DNA of 51,634 bases from Ramazzottius varieornatus (lineage: Eukaryota > Tardigrada > Eutardigrada > Parachela > Ramazzottiidae). Made by a program: the position numbers and the translations under genes. Below the pieces are notes generated by a model that searched no databases, was not told where the DNA came from, and saw only the letters and a list, made by a program, of their open reading frames with translations. The stretch lies in the NCBI GenBank assembly GCA_001949185.1, contig BDGG01000006.1, positions 2,070,107 through 2,121,740 of the forward strand, in the 5' to 3' direction. Positions 19,933-30,582 of this stretch are shown here, one piece after another (the first letter of the stretch is position 1; the number at the start of each line of letters is the position of its first letter).

Positions 19933-21342
19933 TGGTGCGTGATAACTGTGGTAGCTCATAATGGCAGGCGACAGTGCTGTATTTAGTTTTACTCCAAGAT
20001 TTAGTTCCAGTTCTGCTCCAGAGTAAAATAATTCACTCCCACGGTTCACAGTTTCAGTTCTCACAATCCAGTTTTACTCCCAACCAATTCAGTTTTACTC
20101 TCGTTCAACGGCATTTTACTCTCTCGATTTTCAGTTATACTCCCGAGATTTAGTTTTACTCCCGACCAACTTAGTTTTACTATCATTTTATTGTTGCAAA
20201 TTTTAATTCCAGTCCCGAGGTTTAGTTTCAGTTCCGAAAAATCTAGATTGAATCTTTTCAGGAACATTTTTGTCTTTTGAATCTGAATTTTGGTCCTGAC
20301 TTTGAATTTCAGGGTGTTGTCTCTAGCGTGATTGACCATACTCACATGGAAACCAGAGGTATCTTAGTGAAGCCTCGCGGGACATTTAGACAAAACGGGA
20401 AGGCAAAAACATTGGAGAATCGGATACCCCGCTTACGTCGCGCACCTTATAAATAACGCAAGGTTTCGCCTTTCTTTACCCTCCCGGTTCTGGACGAATG
20501 CGAACCGCCCTCAGATCGCATTGTTGCCAGCCACAATAAAGGGCTCTGTGGAACGTTCTAATGCAAAAATAGGAATGTTTCGAAAGAGCGGAAGTACCGT
20601 AGAAATTTCGAATCGTGAGCGGCACCAAAGGAAAGTTATGGTTACTGTCTGGTTGCCATTATGAAGTCTAGGACACTGTGAAATCTTTCTGCCAGGCATA
20701 ACGGTAGCCGGAGACTAGACCTCAATGTTGCAAGTCAGCTCAAGAGTGCACATCGAACAAAACGCTGTTGCAAAACTGCGGGAGGTGGAACTGGAGACTA
20801 ACCTTCACACACCAGGAAGAGCGAACCTGATACTGAAGGACTATCACCATGCCGGAAAATCAGAGCACCTCCAACGAGAAAGAAAAATTTCCTCCAGAGT
20901 GGCTGCAAAAAATGGCTGCGGAGAGCTCATCTTTTCTCTTCCCCAATGCTCTTATAGTACAGCCACGAAAACGATGCCGAAAACGTGACTGAAGTACCGT
21001 GCTCGTATGGGTGGATAACCTGATCAGAAACTCCGAGGTTCGAAGCCAGTTGAGATTTTTGAAAATCTTCGTCGGGGGAGTAACAGGTCATACTTCCGCA
21101 CCTGATAGTTTTACTCCCAGCTTTCCTATTTCACTCCTGACAGTTTTAGTATTACTCTCAGTTTAACTCTCGGAAGTAAAACTGTAACTGAAGAAAAGAG
21201 TGAATCGAATCTACTCTAGAGTATAACTAAATACAGCACTGGCAAGCGACAAGCACATGTACATACCACCCGAGCTGAACACTGGTGCGTGACTAATCTG
21301 GTAACTTACAATGGGACGCGACAAGCACATGTATACGCCACC
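19933..21342. repeat. 72/60-bp tandem repeat split by the hAT-like insertion
   Basis: Joining 19933-19971 to 21250-21282 gives one unit beginning TGGTGCGTGA and containing GCGACAAGCACATGTA. 21283-21342 is a second, 60-bp unit with the same words. On the minus strand both can be read as GGxYMCLSxxI(V/M)SYxx..HAP. The match across the insertion independently confirms the position of the 8-bp target duplication. Confidence 0.65.
19972..21241. mobile_element. hAT-like nonautonomous element, 1,270 bp
   Basis: The tips CAGTGCTGTATTTAGTT (left) and AACTAAATACAGCACTG (right) are perfect inverted repeats for 17 bp. They are flanked by 8-bp direct repeats GCAGGCGA (19964-19971) and GCAAGCGA (21242-21249) that differ at one base. 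The CAGTG start and 8-bp target duplication are hallmarks of hAT elements. Subterminal regions (20000-20240, 21100-21200) contain many degenerate copies of AGTTTTACTCCCGA. No transposase is present; a 47-codon ORF at about 20848 is unrecognised. Confidence 0.8.
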
Positions 21343-21458
21343 TGGTATGCGTGAATTGACGCAGGCATTGCAGCACACTTTGGACGATTTCTGGATTTTC
21401 TTCTCGTCTCCTAGTATCCTATTGTCTGCCTTGCTTTCCCTCATTTGTCCTGGAGCAC

Positions 21459-21713
21459 GTAAGTGACCAGCCTGCACGGAAGTCACCAGAGGATGTCTGG
21501 TGGATCACCGGCTGCCTGACTGACTTTATTTTAGGTTGAAGCCCGGTGATGGCTTGTCCGGTTTCTCCCGTCATCGCTTTCTCCCGTCATTCGTTTCCTG
21601 TCTTCTCGTTCCCTTTTCTCCCGATTATGTTCGCTGAGGTAAGTGATCCGCCTTCATGGAAGGCACCGTGGAGTATACGGTGAATCTTTGGCTACCTGAC
21701 TCGGTTCTTTCAG
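21459..21713 (+). other. Two related intron-like sequences with a covarying hairpin, 180 bp apart
   Basis: 21459-21534 and 21639-21713 both run GTAAGTGA ... GCC..CA.GGAAG.CACC ... GGTG.ATC..GGCT.CCTGACT ... TTT.AG, like 75-bp introns of common origin. Each contains a 6-bp stem with a 7-base loop at exactly the same offset: CACCAG/CTGGTG at 21484-21502 and CACCGT/ACGGTG at 21664-21682. Two base pairs differ between the copies with both partners changed. They may be duplicated introns of an unrecognised gene (flanks are C/T-rich) or copies of a structured RNA. No coding exon is identified. Confidence 0.45.
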
Positions 21714-23421
21714 GTTAGCCGACGGTGCCCAGTGTTAGCGTGCCTACATACTCCTGCCGTCTTCTGCTGGGTGTTTGTGTCTTCCTGGACCCAGTGTCGT
21801 CTTCCCTTCAGGTCGTCCCCGTCTTCCGCAGTTCCTTCGTAGTCTGCCTGGAAAACCTAAAGATGGGATCCACCTTCCTGTGTTATCCTTTTCCTCTTGG
21901 TGTGGTCTTAATATACGTATTTACTTTTTAGTAAAATGTGACGTCGTCAGTTCTGATGGGCGTGTCCGTGTGTTCCTGCCTCCTTCAATCAGGTTTGAAA
22001 TCGTGTTCCCACTGATATGATATTAGCGTGTTACACAGCTGTAAAACTAGTACTCAAATGACCCTGCTATCGTTTAAGAGATTTATTGAAACCCCAATCG
22101 TGTCTGGCGAAGGCGGGGTTCGACGGCACGTAGCGATAAATCACGTTGGGACGATCGCAGCTACACAAATAATATTGGAAGGTAACCGGAACGATGATTC
22201 TGCTGACAAAAAAACATCTGCGACAGTAGTTGGAGGCACTTGAAAGCACCTGGACCCATAGGCATCTCGGTTCGACGCTTCAGCTTCCACGTTCGGACTG
22301 TGAGTTCACCAGTTTTAGGGCTGTTGATGCGAAAAGAAAGACCGTGATCGCGGTCTGCAAAGTTGAATGATGTCTGTCCATAAAATATTTGTGGCAATGA
22401 AATGTCCAGAAATATCTTCATTTCAAATTCATAAACACAAGTGGCAGCACCTGCAGAACAGCGGCCCCGTTCCTAGCAGGCCAAAGTCGGAACCTGCCAA
22501 GCCCATGCTTAACACTACCAGTGCGATAGGGTGCAAACGATCCAAATGCCGCACTTCTCGCCAGAGTTCTTGCACGAGTACGGGCTTGATATCAAGCGTA
22601 TTAGCATGATACTTTTTGCTTTAGTCAGATAAATCCTTTTGCATGTGGTGAAAAGTATTGGACAAGGGCTGAACAAACCAGAAACGTTCAGCAATCAGCA
22701 ATAAGTGGTTCGCGGAGGGAAGATTTCGTCTCCTTCCCTTGGAGAAGTTTCCTAGGTCTTATCGAGCTGTGGAACTCTATGCGAATAATCTAGCGCATGA
22801 GAGAAATATATTCTCTTTTCCTTGCTGGGGTCAAACTGGACCAGCGGGGTCTGCTGATCGCATAAAAAATCAAACTGACCATAAGCGCGGAGCTATGACG
22901 CGATCAGCTGGCGCAAGGTAGCTCGGCCTCGTTTTACGTCAGTCGAACCGCGCATTCTGTCACTGGCCAACCTGAGCTCCACCCTTCCCTTCCTTTCACT
23001 CAGTAAAATCTCTAGGATCTTTTGAACCCCATGACTCATTTCTCACACAAAGAAACTTGGTACAAGGAGCGAAGCCTTACTTTTCTAACCAGTATACTTT
23101 GCTGGGTCAAATTCTGCAGGTGGTGGGGTCATGTGTATTGTTCAGCTGATATAACTTTTACCGCCATAAGGACTGAGCAAGAGTTAGCAAAGTTTAGCCG
23201 TTCCGATTTCGATAGAAGTGATGGGAACCCTCAGTCTGCACCTACCACGCAGACACTCTATTTCTACTGTCAGCGTCACATGCGACTGAACCACTTGGCA
23301 AAATTTCTACCTGTGTGACAAAACAGGAAAGCATCGGCTTTATTTTGACAGAATCAAAAAAATCCTTCTAGGCTTTCTTAGCCTGCGGCTTTCCAACAGA
23401 AACCGCAATTATCTTTTTCGG
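21714..23421. other. No supported gene
   Basis: Only short ORFs, of which the longest (98 codons, plus strand, 23022-23318) shows no recognisable motif. No repeats or structural RNAs were recognised. Confidence 0.4.
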
Positions 23422-23423
23422 TA

Positions 23424-23620
23424 CACGCAGGACGAGAAATTATGGTACAGTAAAAGTTATGGTACAGGTCTTTTCGCTACGGCGGTACGGAAACATGTAC
23501 GTAGGCGACCGGTTCAAACCAAGGCACTTTTCGACACTTTTCTACGGTCGAACTTCTATTTTGCCGTCCTTCCCGCCTGTCCCATAATTTTTACTGTACC
23601 ATAATTTCTGGTCTTGCGTG
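23424..23620. mobile_element. TIR element, family M1 (short form)
   Basis: A 197-bp element with near-perfect TIRs (CACGCAGGACGAGAAATTAT at the left, inverted at the right) of about 50 bp. It is flanked by TA at 23422-23423 and 23621-23622. It lies inverted relative to the copies at 4648 and 47175. Confidence 0.85.
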
Positions 23621-23639
23621 TACAGGCATCGCCTTGGCT

Positions 23640-25552
23640 CTCGACTTGGCAGTAGAGGCTGATGGTTCCCTTCTCTGCGCAAAGGTAGTCTTAGCTGGTG
23701 CCTTGCTCCGCGTTGCTCTGGTTTTTGAACGGTATTCTTCACGGCCGGCCACCGGAGAATCTTTGATCGGTTGTGGTGCGGGTAGGTCGCTTGCTATCTC
23801 TGCTGCAACCTGCTTGGCGGTCTTTCGATGTTACTTTGGTGGAGGTGCACAAGGGTTAGTGATCAGGCCCTCTTCGACGACGTTGTCGTCAGTAGCACTT
23901 TTCCTCTATCGCTTGGATGTTCCGCTTGCTGTTCCTCAAACCTTCAACTTTCTGCTTCTTTTCAATCGCATCTTTTTTGTGCTGATGTAAGTGCTCTCGG
24001 TCAGAACTCTATCATTGTAAACATCCAAACGTGAGGAGCACTGCGGAGCACGTTTTTATGGAATTTCAAGGCGACGACTGAGCCCACCGACTCTCCTGCC
24101 ATGAGGTTTTTGATTTCCAACAGGCAGCTGGTTGTCTTGTCTTCGTTTAGACCGATCTCTTCACGAACAATCTTGGCGATGTCGGCGAAACTCGTCGCTT
24201 TCGACTTCCACTTCTTCAACGATTGCCAAGTGGAGATTCACTGTACGTCTTAGCAGTTCAGCGTTGAGTGGCAGAATTCCTGTCTGGCGAAATCCCTCCT
24301 TCATAGATCCACCCGGAAGGAAGACACTCAGTAGGGCAACCGTCACATGGCAAGTATATTTGGTATGTTTGGAATGTCGGCAAATAAACTTGACAAGATT
24401 GTTCTCCCCAGTGGCGCACGCTGTTGGCCGATAGCGCTAAAGCATGCGCCACTTGGGAAAACGACCCAATCGGTTTTGTTTACCGAGCTTCCATTTCGCT
24501 ATTTATCAAGTTCTGGTTACTTCTTGATCGCAAACAGCTAAATAATCAAGGGTAACCGTGGCTGGTGAAGGCTCACCAATATTAAACGAGGACAGCGGGA
24601 AATCCGGATTCCAGAGTTTGACGAGATGAGCAAGGAAGATATGGCGAGACATCTGAACTGTTACAACCGTACCGTCAGACTTCTGTTACCGTTATGGAAT
24701 CGCGAAAAAAAGAACGATTTCTGTCTATCAACATCGATGGATGTGTCAACCCTGGAATCACGAAGATACATCTGTCAGTTTGCTTCACCCCTCCGAACAC
24801 CCCTTTATCCGATGGCTGTAGGAAAGCTGTTTGTCCAAAAGGAAGTACTACTACTCGTATTTCCTTCTCGTGCTCCATACAGGCCAGAAGAAAAGCGGAA
24901 CAGTTCGGATGAGAAAGATGTCCGTCGAAAAACAGTACGTTGTGTGAAAGAACGAATCTAACAGGGTTAACCTTGACCCTACTCAATCAAAACGAGACGA
25001 AAGGCTCATAAAACGAACAGATGTATTATTGTCTACAACTGGTACAAAGATTACTTTAGAACAAGTGATGGATGACGGGAATTCTTTCTCGCGGAATTTG
25101 GTCAAAACCTCCGTGTCCATCATGCCCGAATTCGTGCAAACGTTCCGAGACATCGTGAATGTCCTGGAAGTGCGATTCAACTTGTAGAAGATCAAGGGGT
25201 GAAGCATTTTCCCGGCTTCATTCCCCGTGGCCAAAAGGGAAATGTTCTCTCGATCACTTTTGGTACCTTTCACGCAGGCGACCGTTTCCTTCACGCCTCT
25301 TTCCACGTATATCCTGTCGTACACTTGCGCCAGCTGAAATCCCTATTCATACAAGTTTCATATCCCGTTAGGATCATCAAAAAGTCCATCGTCACTCAGC
25401 TTCTGTAACAGTGAAATCCATACTGCACAGCACGCCTTTGTCCACTCACCCAATTCCTTGAATCTCAACGCGTTGAATATTCTTGGGGATATCTCCCGGT
25501 TTCTGCGAAGAAACTTCTGGTGCCATCGACTCGTAAAATTGGCTCTGTCCAT
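23640..25552 (-). pseudogene. pogo/Tigger (CENP-B/jerky-like) transposase, decayed
   Basis: Minus-strand pieces run in order. 25552-25358 holds the end of the DNA-binding half (WHQKFLRRNREISPRIFNAL). 25324-24983 holds RIYVERGVKETVACVKG and LLATGNEAGKMLHPLIFYK. 24986-24675 holds the second catalytic region VLFFDGHLSHPNC and TAFLQPSDKGVFGGVK. 24346-24161 holds GFRQTGILPLNAELL. 24010-23640 holds a lysine-rich tail (IEKKQKVEGLRNSKRN). The first catalytic block, normally I.N.DE.G, reads I-stop-NLYE-stop-G around 25340-25365, so two nonsense codons and the loss of the Asp disable it. An M2 element is inserted at 24377. Confidence 0.8.
24377..24486. mobile_element. TIR element, family M2, in the pogo remnant
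   Basis: The left arm TCGGCAAATAAACTTGACAA and CCAGTGGCGCACG pair with the inverted right arm GTGCGCCACTT .. TTTGTTTACCGA. The 110-bp core lies within the pogo-type pseudogene. The true outer limits may extend further; no target duplication was resolved. Confidence 0.6.
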
Positions 25553-26050
25553 GCTTGAAAAGAGAACCGAGCTAACAAGGGTATCCTACTGTTCGACCGG
25601 GAGTTGGATATTACAGCATTTTACGGTTAGAATCGTGGTTACGCCATGTGAAACGTTTGGAACTCTGAAGATCATGGCGGACGCTCCTCGAACTCCCACA
25701 CCTCTCAGGACTCATCTTTTTATTCACAGCTGGATTCCCAAGAACAGTTTTGGTCGGTCAAGTGGTTACTTCAGGCAGCCATCGCAGCTATCAACTCGAT
25801 AGATCTAAACAAAGAAACAAAGAACAACACATGCAGACACCGCACTAGTCTAAATTGCAAAAGATGCCGGCCAATTGAGACGACGTCATCGCTGGGAACT
25901 TGCTCCTTCTCCAGTTGCGTATACACTGTACAATGCAATGCCGCTTCGCCACCCAAACCACGAAATAGAGGGATAACATAAAGAAATCAATCGGGGTGAA
26001 TGGTCCATCCGCAAGAAAGCATTTGGCAACCTGTAACAGAATTCAACCAG
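25553..26050. other. Probable 5' region of the pogo remnant
   Basis: By order, the missing N-terminal helix-turn-helix of the pogo-type transposase should lie here, but no convincing coding segment is readable. A TIR was not identified. Confidence 0.3.
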
Positions 26051-26052
26051 TA

Positions 26053-26518
26053 CACGCACGGCGGGTAGTTATGAAACACTAAAAAGTATGGGGCAGGCGG
26101 AAAGGACGGCAAATTTACAGCCTGAATCCGAGCCAGAAATGAAAATTGAGCATATGACGTAACGCAGTAACATTTAACCGTAGAAAATTTTCATGGACAG
26201 TGCCCATCAGCCGATCAGCTGTTTGACTCTTGCGCTTCGAGGCTGCGGATTGTTCCTTCACTTTCTTTCAGAGACGCTCTCGAATCCATATCATTCCTGT
26301 AAGCGTTTTCCCATAATGTCCCAACCCTTCAAGACCAAGCGACCTCGACGGTACACCGAAAGTCTTGAAGAACGCGCTTTCTGCTATTCAGCATGTGCGT
26401 ACAGCAAAGCAGCCTTCAGTGCTGGTTTTTACTTGTAGGAAGAATCACCTGCCCGTGCCGCCGTAGCGAAAAGGCCTGTCCCACAATTTTTAGTGTCCAT
26501 ATTTACCCCCCGTGCGTG
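26053..26518. mobile_element. TIR element, family M1 (long form, 466 bp)
   Basis: The tips CACGCACGGCGGG and its inverted copy CCCCCCGTGCGTG are flanked by TA at 26051-26052 and 26519-26520. The interior retains CAACCGTAGAAAA-like and CCGTAGCGAAAAGGCCTGTC blocks shared with the short form, plus ~250 bp that the short forms lack. The extra segment includes a 40-codon open stretch from ATG 26316 (starting MSQPFKTKRPRRYTESLEER), possibly a relic of transposase or captured sequence. Confidence 0.85.
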
Positions 26519-26520
26519 TA

Positions 26521-27073
26521 CCAACACCATCCTCGACAAGTTACCCCGTACGAATCCACATCCACCCTTCTTTAGCCAGGCAGTCAGCATCTTCTTCAGC
26601 AGTTAAGATTTCAATGGCCGCACTGCTCCCGATACTAGGAGAGTCTCAGCGTGTCTTCGAAGAAAAAGTCCCAAAAGAAGAGGACCAAACAAAGCGAACG
26701 CCCAGACTTCTGAAAACAAATCAATTTTTTATACGGTGCCGAACATGGTGGAATTACGAATCAGAAAGCCGGATCGCTAGAAATAACAACAGAAATCATC
26801 GAAATTGACCCAAGAGGCCATAGTGCGTCATGCAGCATAATGCATATGCCTAGTGCCTACCCCGCAAGGAGCAACGTGTACGTACTATAGGGGTAAATGT
26901 GCATTTGCCTTTGCAACAGATGCGCACGCCGACCTAGCTCGCTTGCGCAAATGCACGCGTAAACCAGGAAAATGATCAGCTAAGCATCGGAAATGCCGCT
27001 CCTTTCTGCACGTTTCCTATTAGAACCTAGCTAGACAGTTTTTGATTGTCTTGGAGGACAGCGGTAATCGCAG
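26521..27073. other. No supported gene; expected 3' end of the DIRS-type element
   Basis: The C-terminal part of the tyrosine recombinase of the neighbouring retrotransposon should continue here on the minus strand, but only interrupted frames are seen. A region around 26840-26960 is rich in ATGCATATGC/GCGCAAATGC words. Confidence 0.35.
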
Positions 27074-30000
27074 TTATATTCCAGATACTTTACGGTAGTT
27101 ACCGTACGCGCGTACAGCACAGCGGGAACGTCCCGCTGCAGGTATTTCAATTATCACTTCACCCAGTTGTGAAGTTTTTATCAACTTCATACGCACACTG
27201 AGGAAATCTTTCGTATACTCGATATTTCCAATGGTAAGTCCACACGTACCGTTCACATGAGTAAACTCCGAAACTCTCATGAACCCGAAGAAGGCCAAAG
27301 TACATGCTGACCATAACATGTGCTTGTCTGGAAAACTCAAAGATGAGTCGCGTAGCAGGTCTTTCAGTTTCCTTGATACGTCAACTGTGATGGGTTCTCT
27401 GCTGCTGCGTTGATCGACTACAGATCGATTTCAACCTTTCATGATCATTCGGAGTCTCACATCATCAGTTGAGGGGTATCCGTATCCCTCTATTACATGT
27501 TGTGATCGTACCGAGGAGATGTATACTTTTGCAGCTACCAGACTCAGCCGTTTACAGTACAGATGCAGCGAATCGCTGGATGGTTTCTTTAGTTGAAGGA
27601 ATGAAGCCTTCGGAGTATTTCAAGTAGAAAGACAAGTAGTTTCGTAGTCCAACATTGTATACTCTTCGGGTGGACGCTGCAAGGGTCTATCTGCGAGCCA
27701 TCGCGAAACACTGTCGAATCCTCCGACCGCGGAACATGATCTGACTGCAGTGCTCGTTTCAGAAATTCGAGATCGCAATCGACTTTCACTGGCTCTTCTA
27801 GGGCTGTCGGGTGTAGTGATCGGAACTGTTTCCAATTGCATCTAGGAACGGAATCCGCAATCGAGCTATCCAAACCGGCTATATATTTGATGCGTAAGTT
27901 GAAATTAGTCCTAGCTGCTATGGAATGCATCTGACGTATCAGCTCCATGACGCCATTATGCGGAGTTGACAGGTTCCGCAACGCCGAGACCACAGCCATA
28001 TTGTCCGAATGGAACAATAGCCTTTTCTTTTGCCAGTTTACCCCTAAACAACACAAGCTATATAAAATGGCAACATTTCGAATAAAGCAATAGGAGGTTG
28101 GGTCTCACCAAGTCACGCACGCCACGGCAAGAAAAACAACTCGTTGCCAAACACAGCATCACAACCAATAGATCCAGCTGCATCTGTAAACAAATCGACG
28201 TTGCTGACGTTTCATCAGGTTGAAGAAAACTGCATTTCCCATTCCACCCTGGTAAGAGCCTCTGCCACCACTCTATGTCTAGCTTGAAATCCTTCGTCAA
28301 CTTGACTTTGTCGTGACTGTCGCGAGCTCGATTTGCAAGTGCGATGAAACGACGAAGGAACATTCAACCAGCTGGCAAACATTTAGTGGCGAAGCTGAGT
28401 TTGCCAATCAAACTCTGGAGCTCGTTCTTCGTTGCGCGAGGTTTCCGATGGAAAACGGTCAGCTCATCCATTAACTCCTTGACTTTGCCTTCTGGAACAG
28501 CTATCGTTTGTTTGACGGTGTCGAGTTCTATGCCGAGAAACGTTAGCTTCGTGGTAGGACCGTCAGTTTTTTCTTCGGCTATTAGCACCCCCAGGTAGTT
28601 GCAGAAATAACGAAAGAGATTGAGAACTCGCTGACAATCAGGATCGTCAGGTGGACCGGCCTCCCAAAAATCATCAATAGGATGTGGATTATGTTTGACG
28701 TGACCATAATGTCTGGCGAACCACTCAAGCAGCTTAGACATGTCGTCAAACAATGCTGGTGAAAAACGTCCACCGAAAGGTAGAACCACGTCGAAATAAT
28801 ACTTCCCGACCATCTTAAAACAGAGGTAATGCCAGTCATCCAAGTGAACCGGGATGAATCTGAACGCTCTCTTAAAGTCTACTTTTGCCATCAGGGCACC
28901 CGGGCCATATTCGCTCAGAACCCGAGTAGCGTCGTTCACCCTAGTGAAAGTGCGACTATAGTCGGCCCGATACACGAAGTCATTGACGGATTGCTTTTCG
29001 GGACGTGATAGGTCCATTATTAAGCGCGAACCACCATTCTTCTTCGCTCGTACTCCAATAGAAGAAACAATACTATTTGCGAACGGCGGCTCATCAAAAG
29101 GTCCTACTGTATGCTTGGCGGCAACCTCCTTGGCGACATATTTCCTTAGTATGTGAATGAAATCGAATGCTGTTCGAGCGTTTGACGTTTCGCGAGGAAA
29201 CTCAGGACCGCGATAACCAATGTGAAATCCATTTGTCAGCCCATCCACAAAGTACGTAACGAAATCCTGATCGGGGTATTCTTCTAACAACAACGCAAAG
29301 CGTTCGGGTATCAAAGGAGTGAAGGCTTCAGCCAGTATCATTATCGGGACAGGTATCACGTCGGTGGCCCCTCTGCATACATGTATCGCAAATGTGAATT
29401 TGACGTTGTAAACAAGGTTCGCCACAACTACCATCATCCCAAAGAATGCATGGCATATCTGTTCGTAAACGAGGTCCATAATTACTCCTAACCAAACCTG
29501 TACTCGTGCTGCCAACTGTTTGGGCTCGGAGTTCTTTGTTCCAGAAGCGTTACCAGCTCTATGGCCGGTATCACTCGGGAGGCGCGCAGTACCTCGATGC
29601 TGCGAACCACGATCGCTTTCCGTGCGTCGGCGGTCATCGTAAGTCCCAGTTTGTCGCGTGGAAGGAGCTGGGCAATGAACAGCGATGTGACCGTACTGAT
29701 TGCAGTTGTAGCCCTTGGTCTCTCTGGAAACGGACGAGGTTAGCAGTACCACCCGGGTGTTACCGTGAACCACCGCGGCTTTTATGTCCGGGTCTTCTCG
29801 ACACCATTCGAGATCAGTCGAACCGGTATGCTTCATTTTCATTCGGAAACGTTGATCGTACTCGAGCCACAAGTTCGCAGAGCTCATCTGGCCGGCGAGG
29901 CCATTGATAATCCCGTTGTAGGTTAACAACTTGGGGTACAAGTCGGGATGGTAGTATCCGCGATAGGAAGAAAAAATGACGAGGGCCTCCAACCAGGTAG

Positions 30001-30582
30001 TGACACTGTCGATCTTTCGTTTCCGATCCTTACCCGCGTACTTCAGACAAGCGCCAGCAAATATTGCTGAGGAGAGAATGAACGTCAGAGGACACGTCCA
30101 GGTCATAATTCTGCGGTAGGATCATTTCAAGATTAACGAGTGCGCGGCGGTCCCGGATAAGTTTGTTGATGGCGTCGGAAATTGGCTCAAAATTGAAAGA
30201 ACGACCAGGTGGAGCGAGCTTTGAAATAACAACCATAACCGTAGGTGAATCTGAGATAGCAATCGTCTCCACCGGCTGGCGTACGGACCTTGCAACTGAT
30301 AAGGGAGCCCATCGGAAACAGTAGCTGTAGTCTCGGCTGGCGCCACTACTTGTTTACCGGCACCGCGGGACGCACTCATCTGACTAGTTAGAGCAGTAAG
30401 CGCAGTGAGAGCTTGGTCGAACTTATCTTCCAGAGAGTTCCTCGTATTGGATCCATCAGCGATTTGAGTTTGTTCGCGTTGTCCGGAGGATGAACGATGC
30501 GCGGCCTTTCTCTTCACACCAGCCTTGACGCGGGACCGAGTAACAGGCGGAGTGGCCCGCGAGGCTGGAGTCAGATTACTCA
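27074..30582 (-). mobile_element. DIRS-type (tyrosine recombinase) retrotransposon, inactivated
   Basis: Reading from 30582 leftward, a gag-like ORF starts MSNLTPASRATPPVTRSRVK and is rich in basic residues. 30106-28364 continues gag with a zinc-knuckle-like CNQYGHIAVHC. The reverse transcriptase follows: KKNGGSRLIMDLSRP, AKVDFKRAFRFIPVH, VVLPFGGRFSPALFDD, and HPIDDFWE at the catalytic YxDD position. 28363-28058 is the connection/thumb (FLRRFIALANRA). 28056-27589 is RNase H (LLFHSDNMAVVSALRNLST). 27560-27074 is a tyrosine recombinase region (LWSACTLAFFGFMRVSEFT, with the first catalytic Arg). The stop at 28364-28366 is TGA in frame with MFLRR, consistent with a CGA-to-TGA change. The HxxR..Y part of the recombinase is missing. 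No LTRs are seen, as expected for the class. Confidence 0.85.

Noticed and set aside
20000-20240. Apparent CRISPR-like array of AGTTTTACTCCC words
   Set aside because: Spacing and sequence are irregular, it sits inside a bounded hAT-like element, and the window is eukaryotic.
20725-20988. 87-codon ORF inside the hAT-like element
   Set aside because: No similarity to hAT dimerisation or RNase H-like domains could be seen; treated as noncoding filler of a nonautonomous element.
24626-24961. 111-codon plus-strand ORF
   Set aside because: Antisense to the pogo-type catalytic region; no motif of its own.
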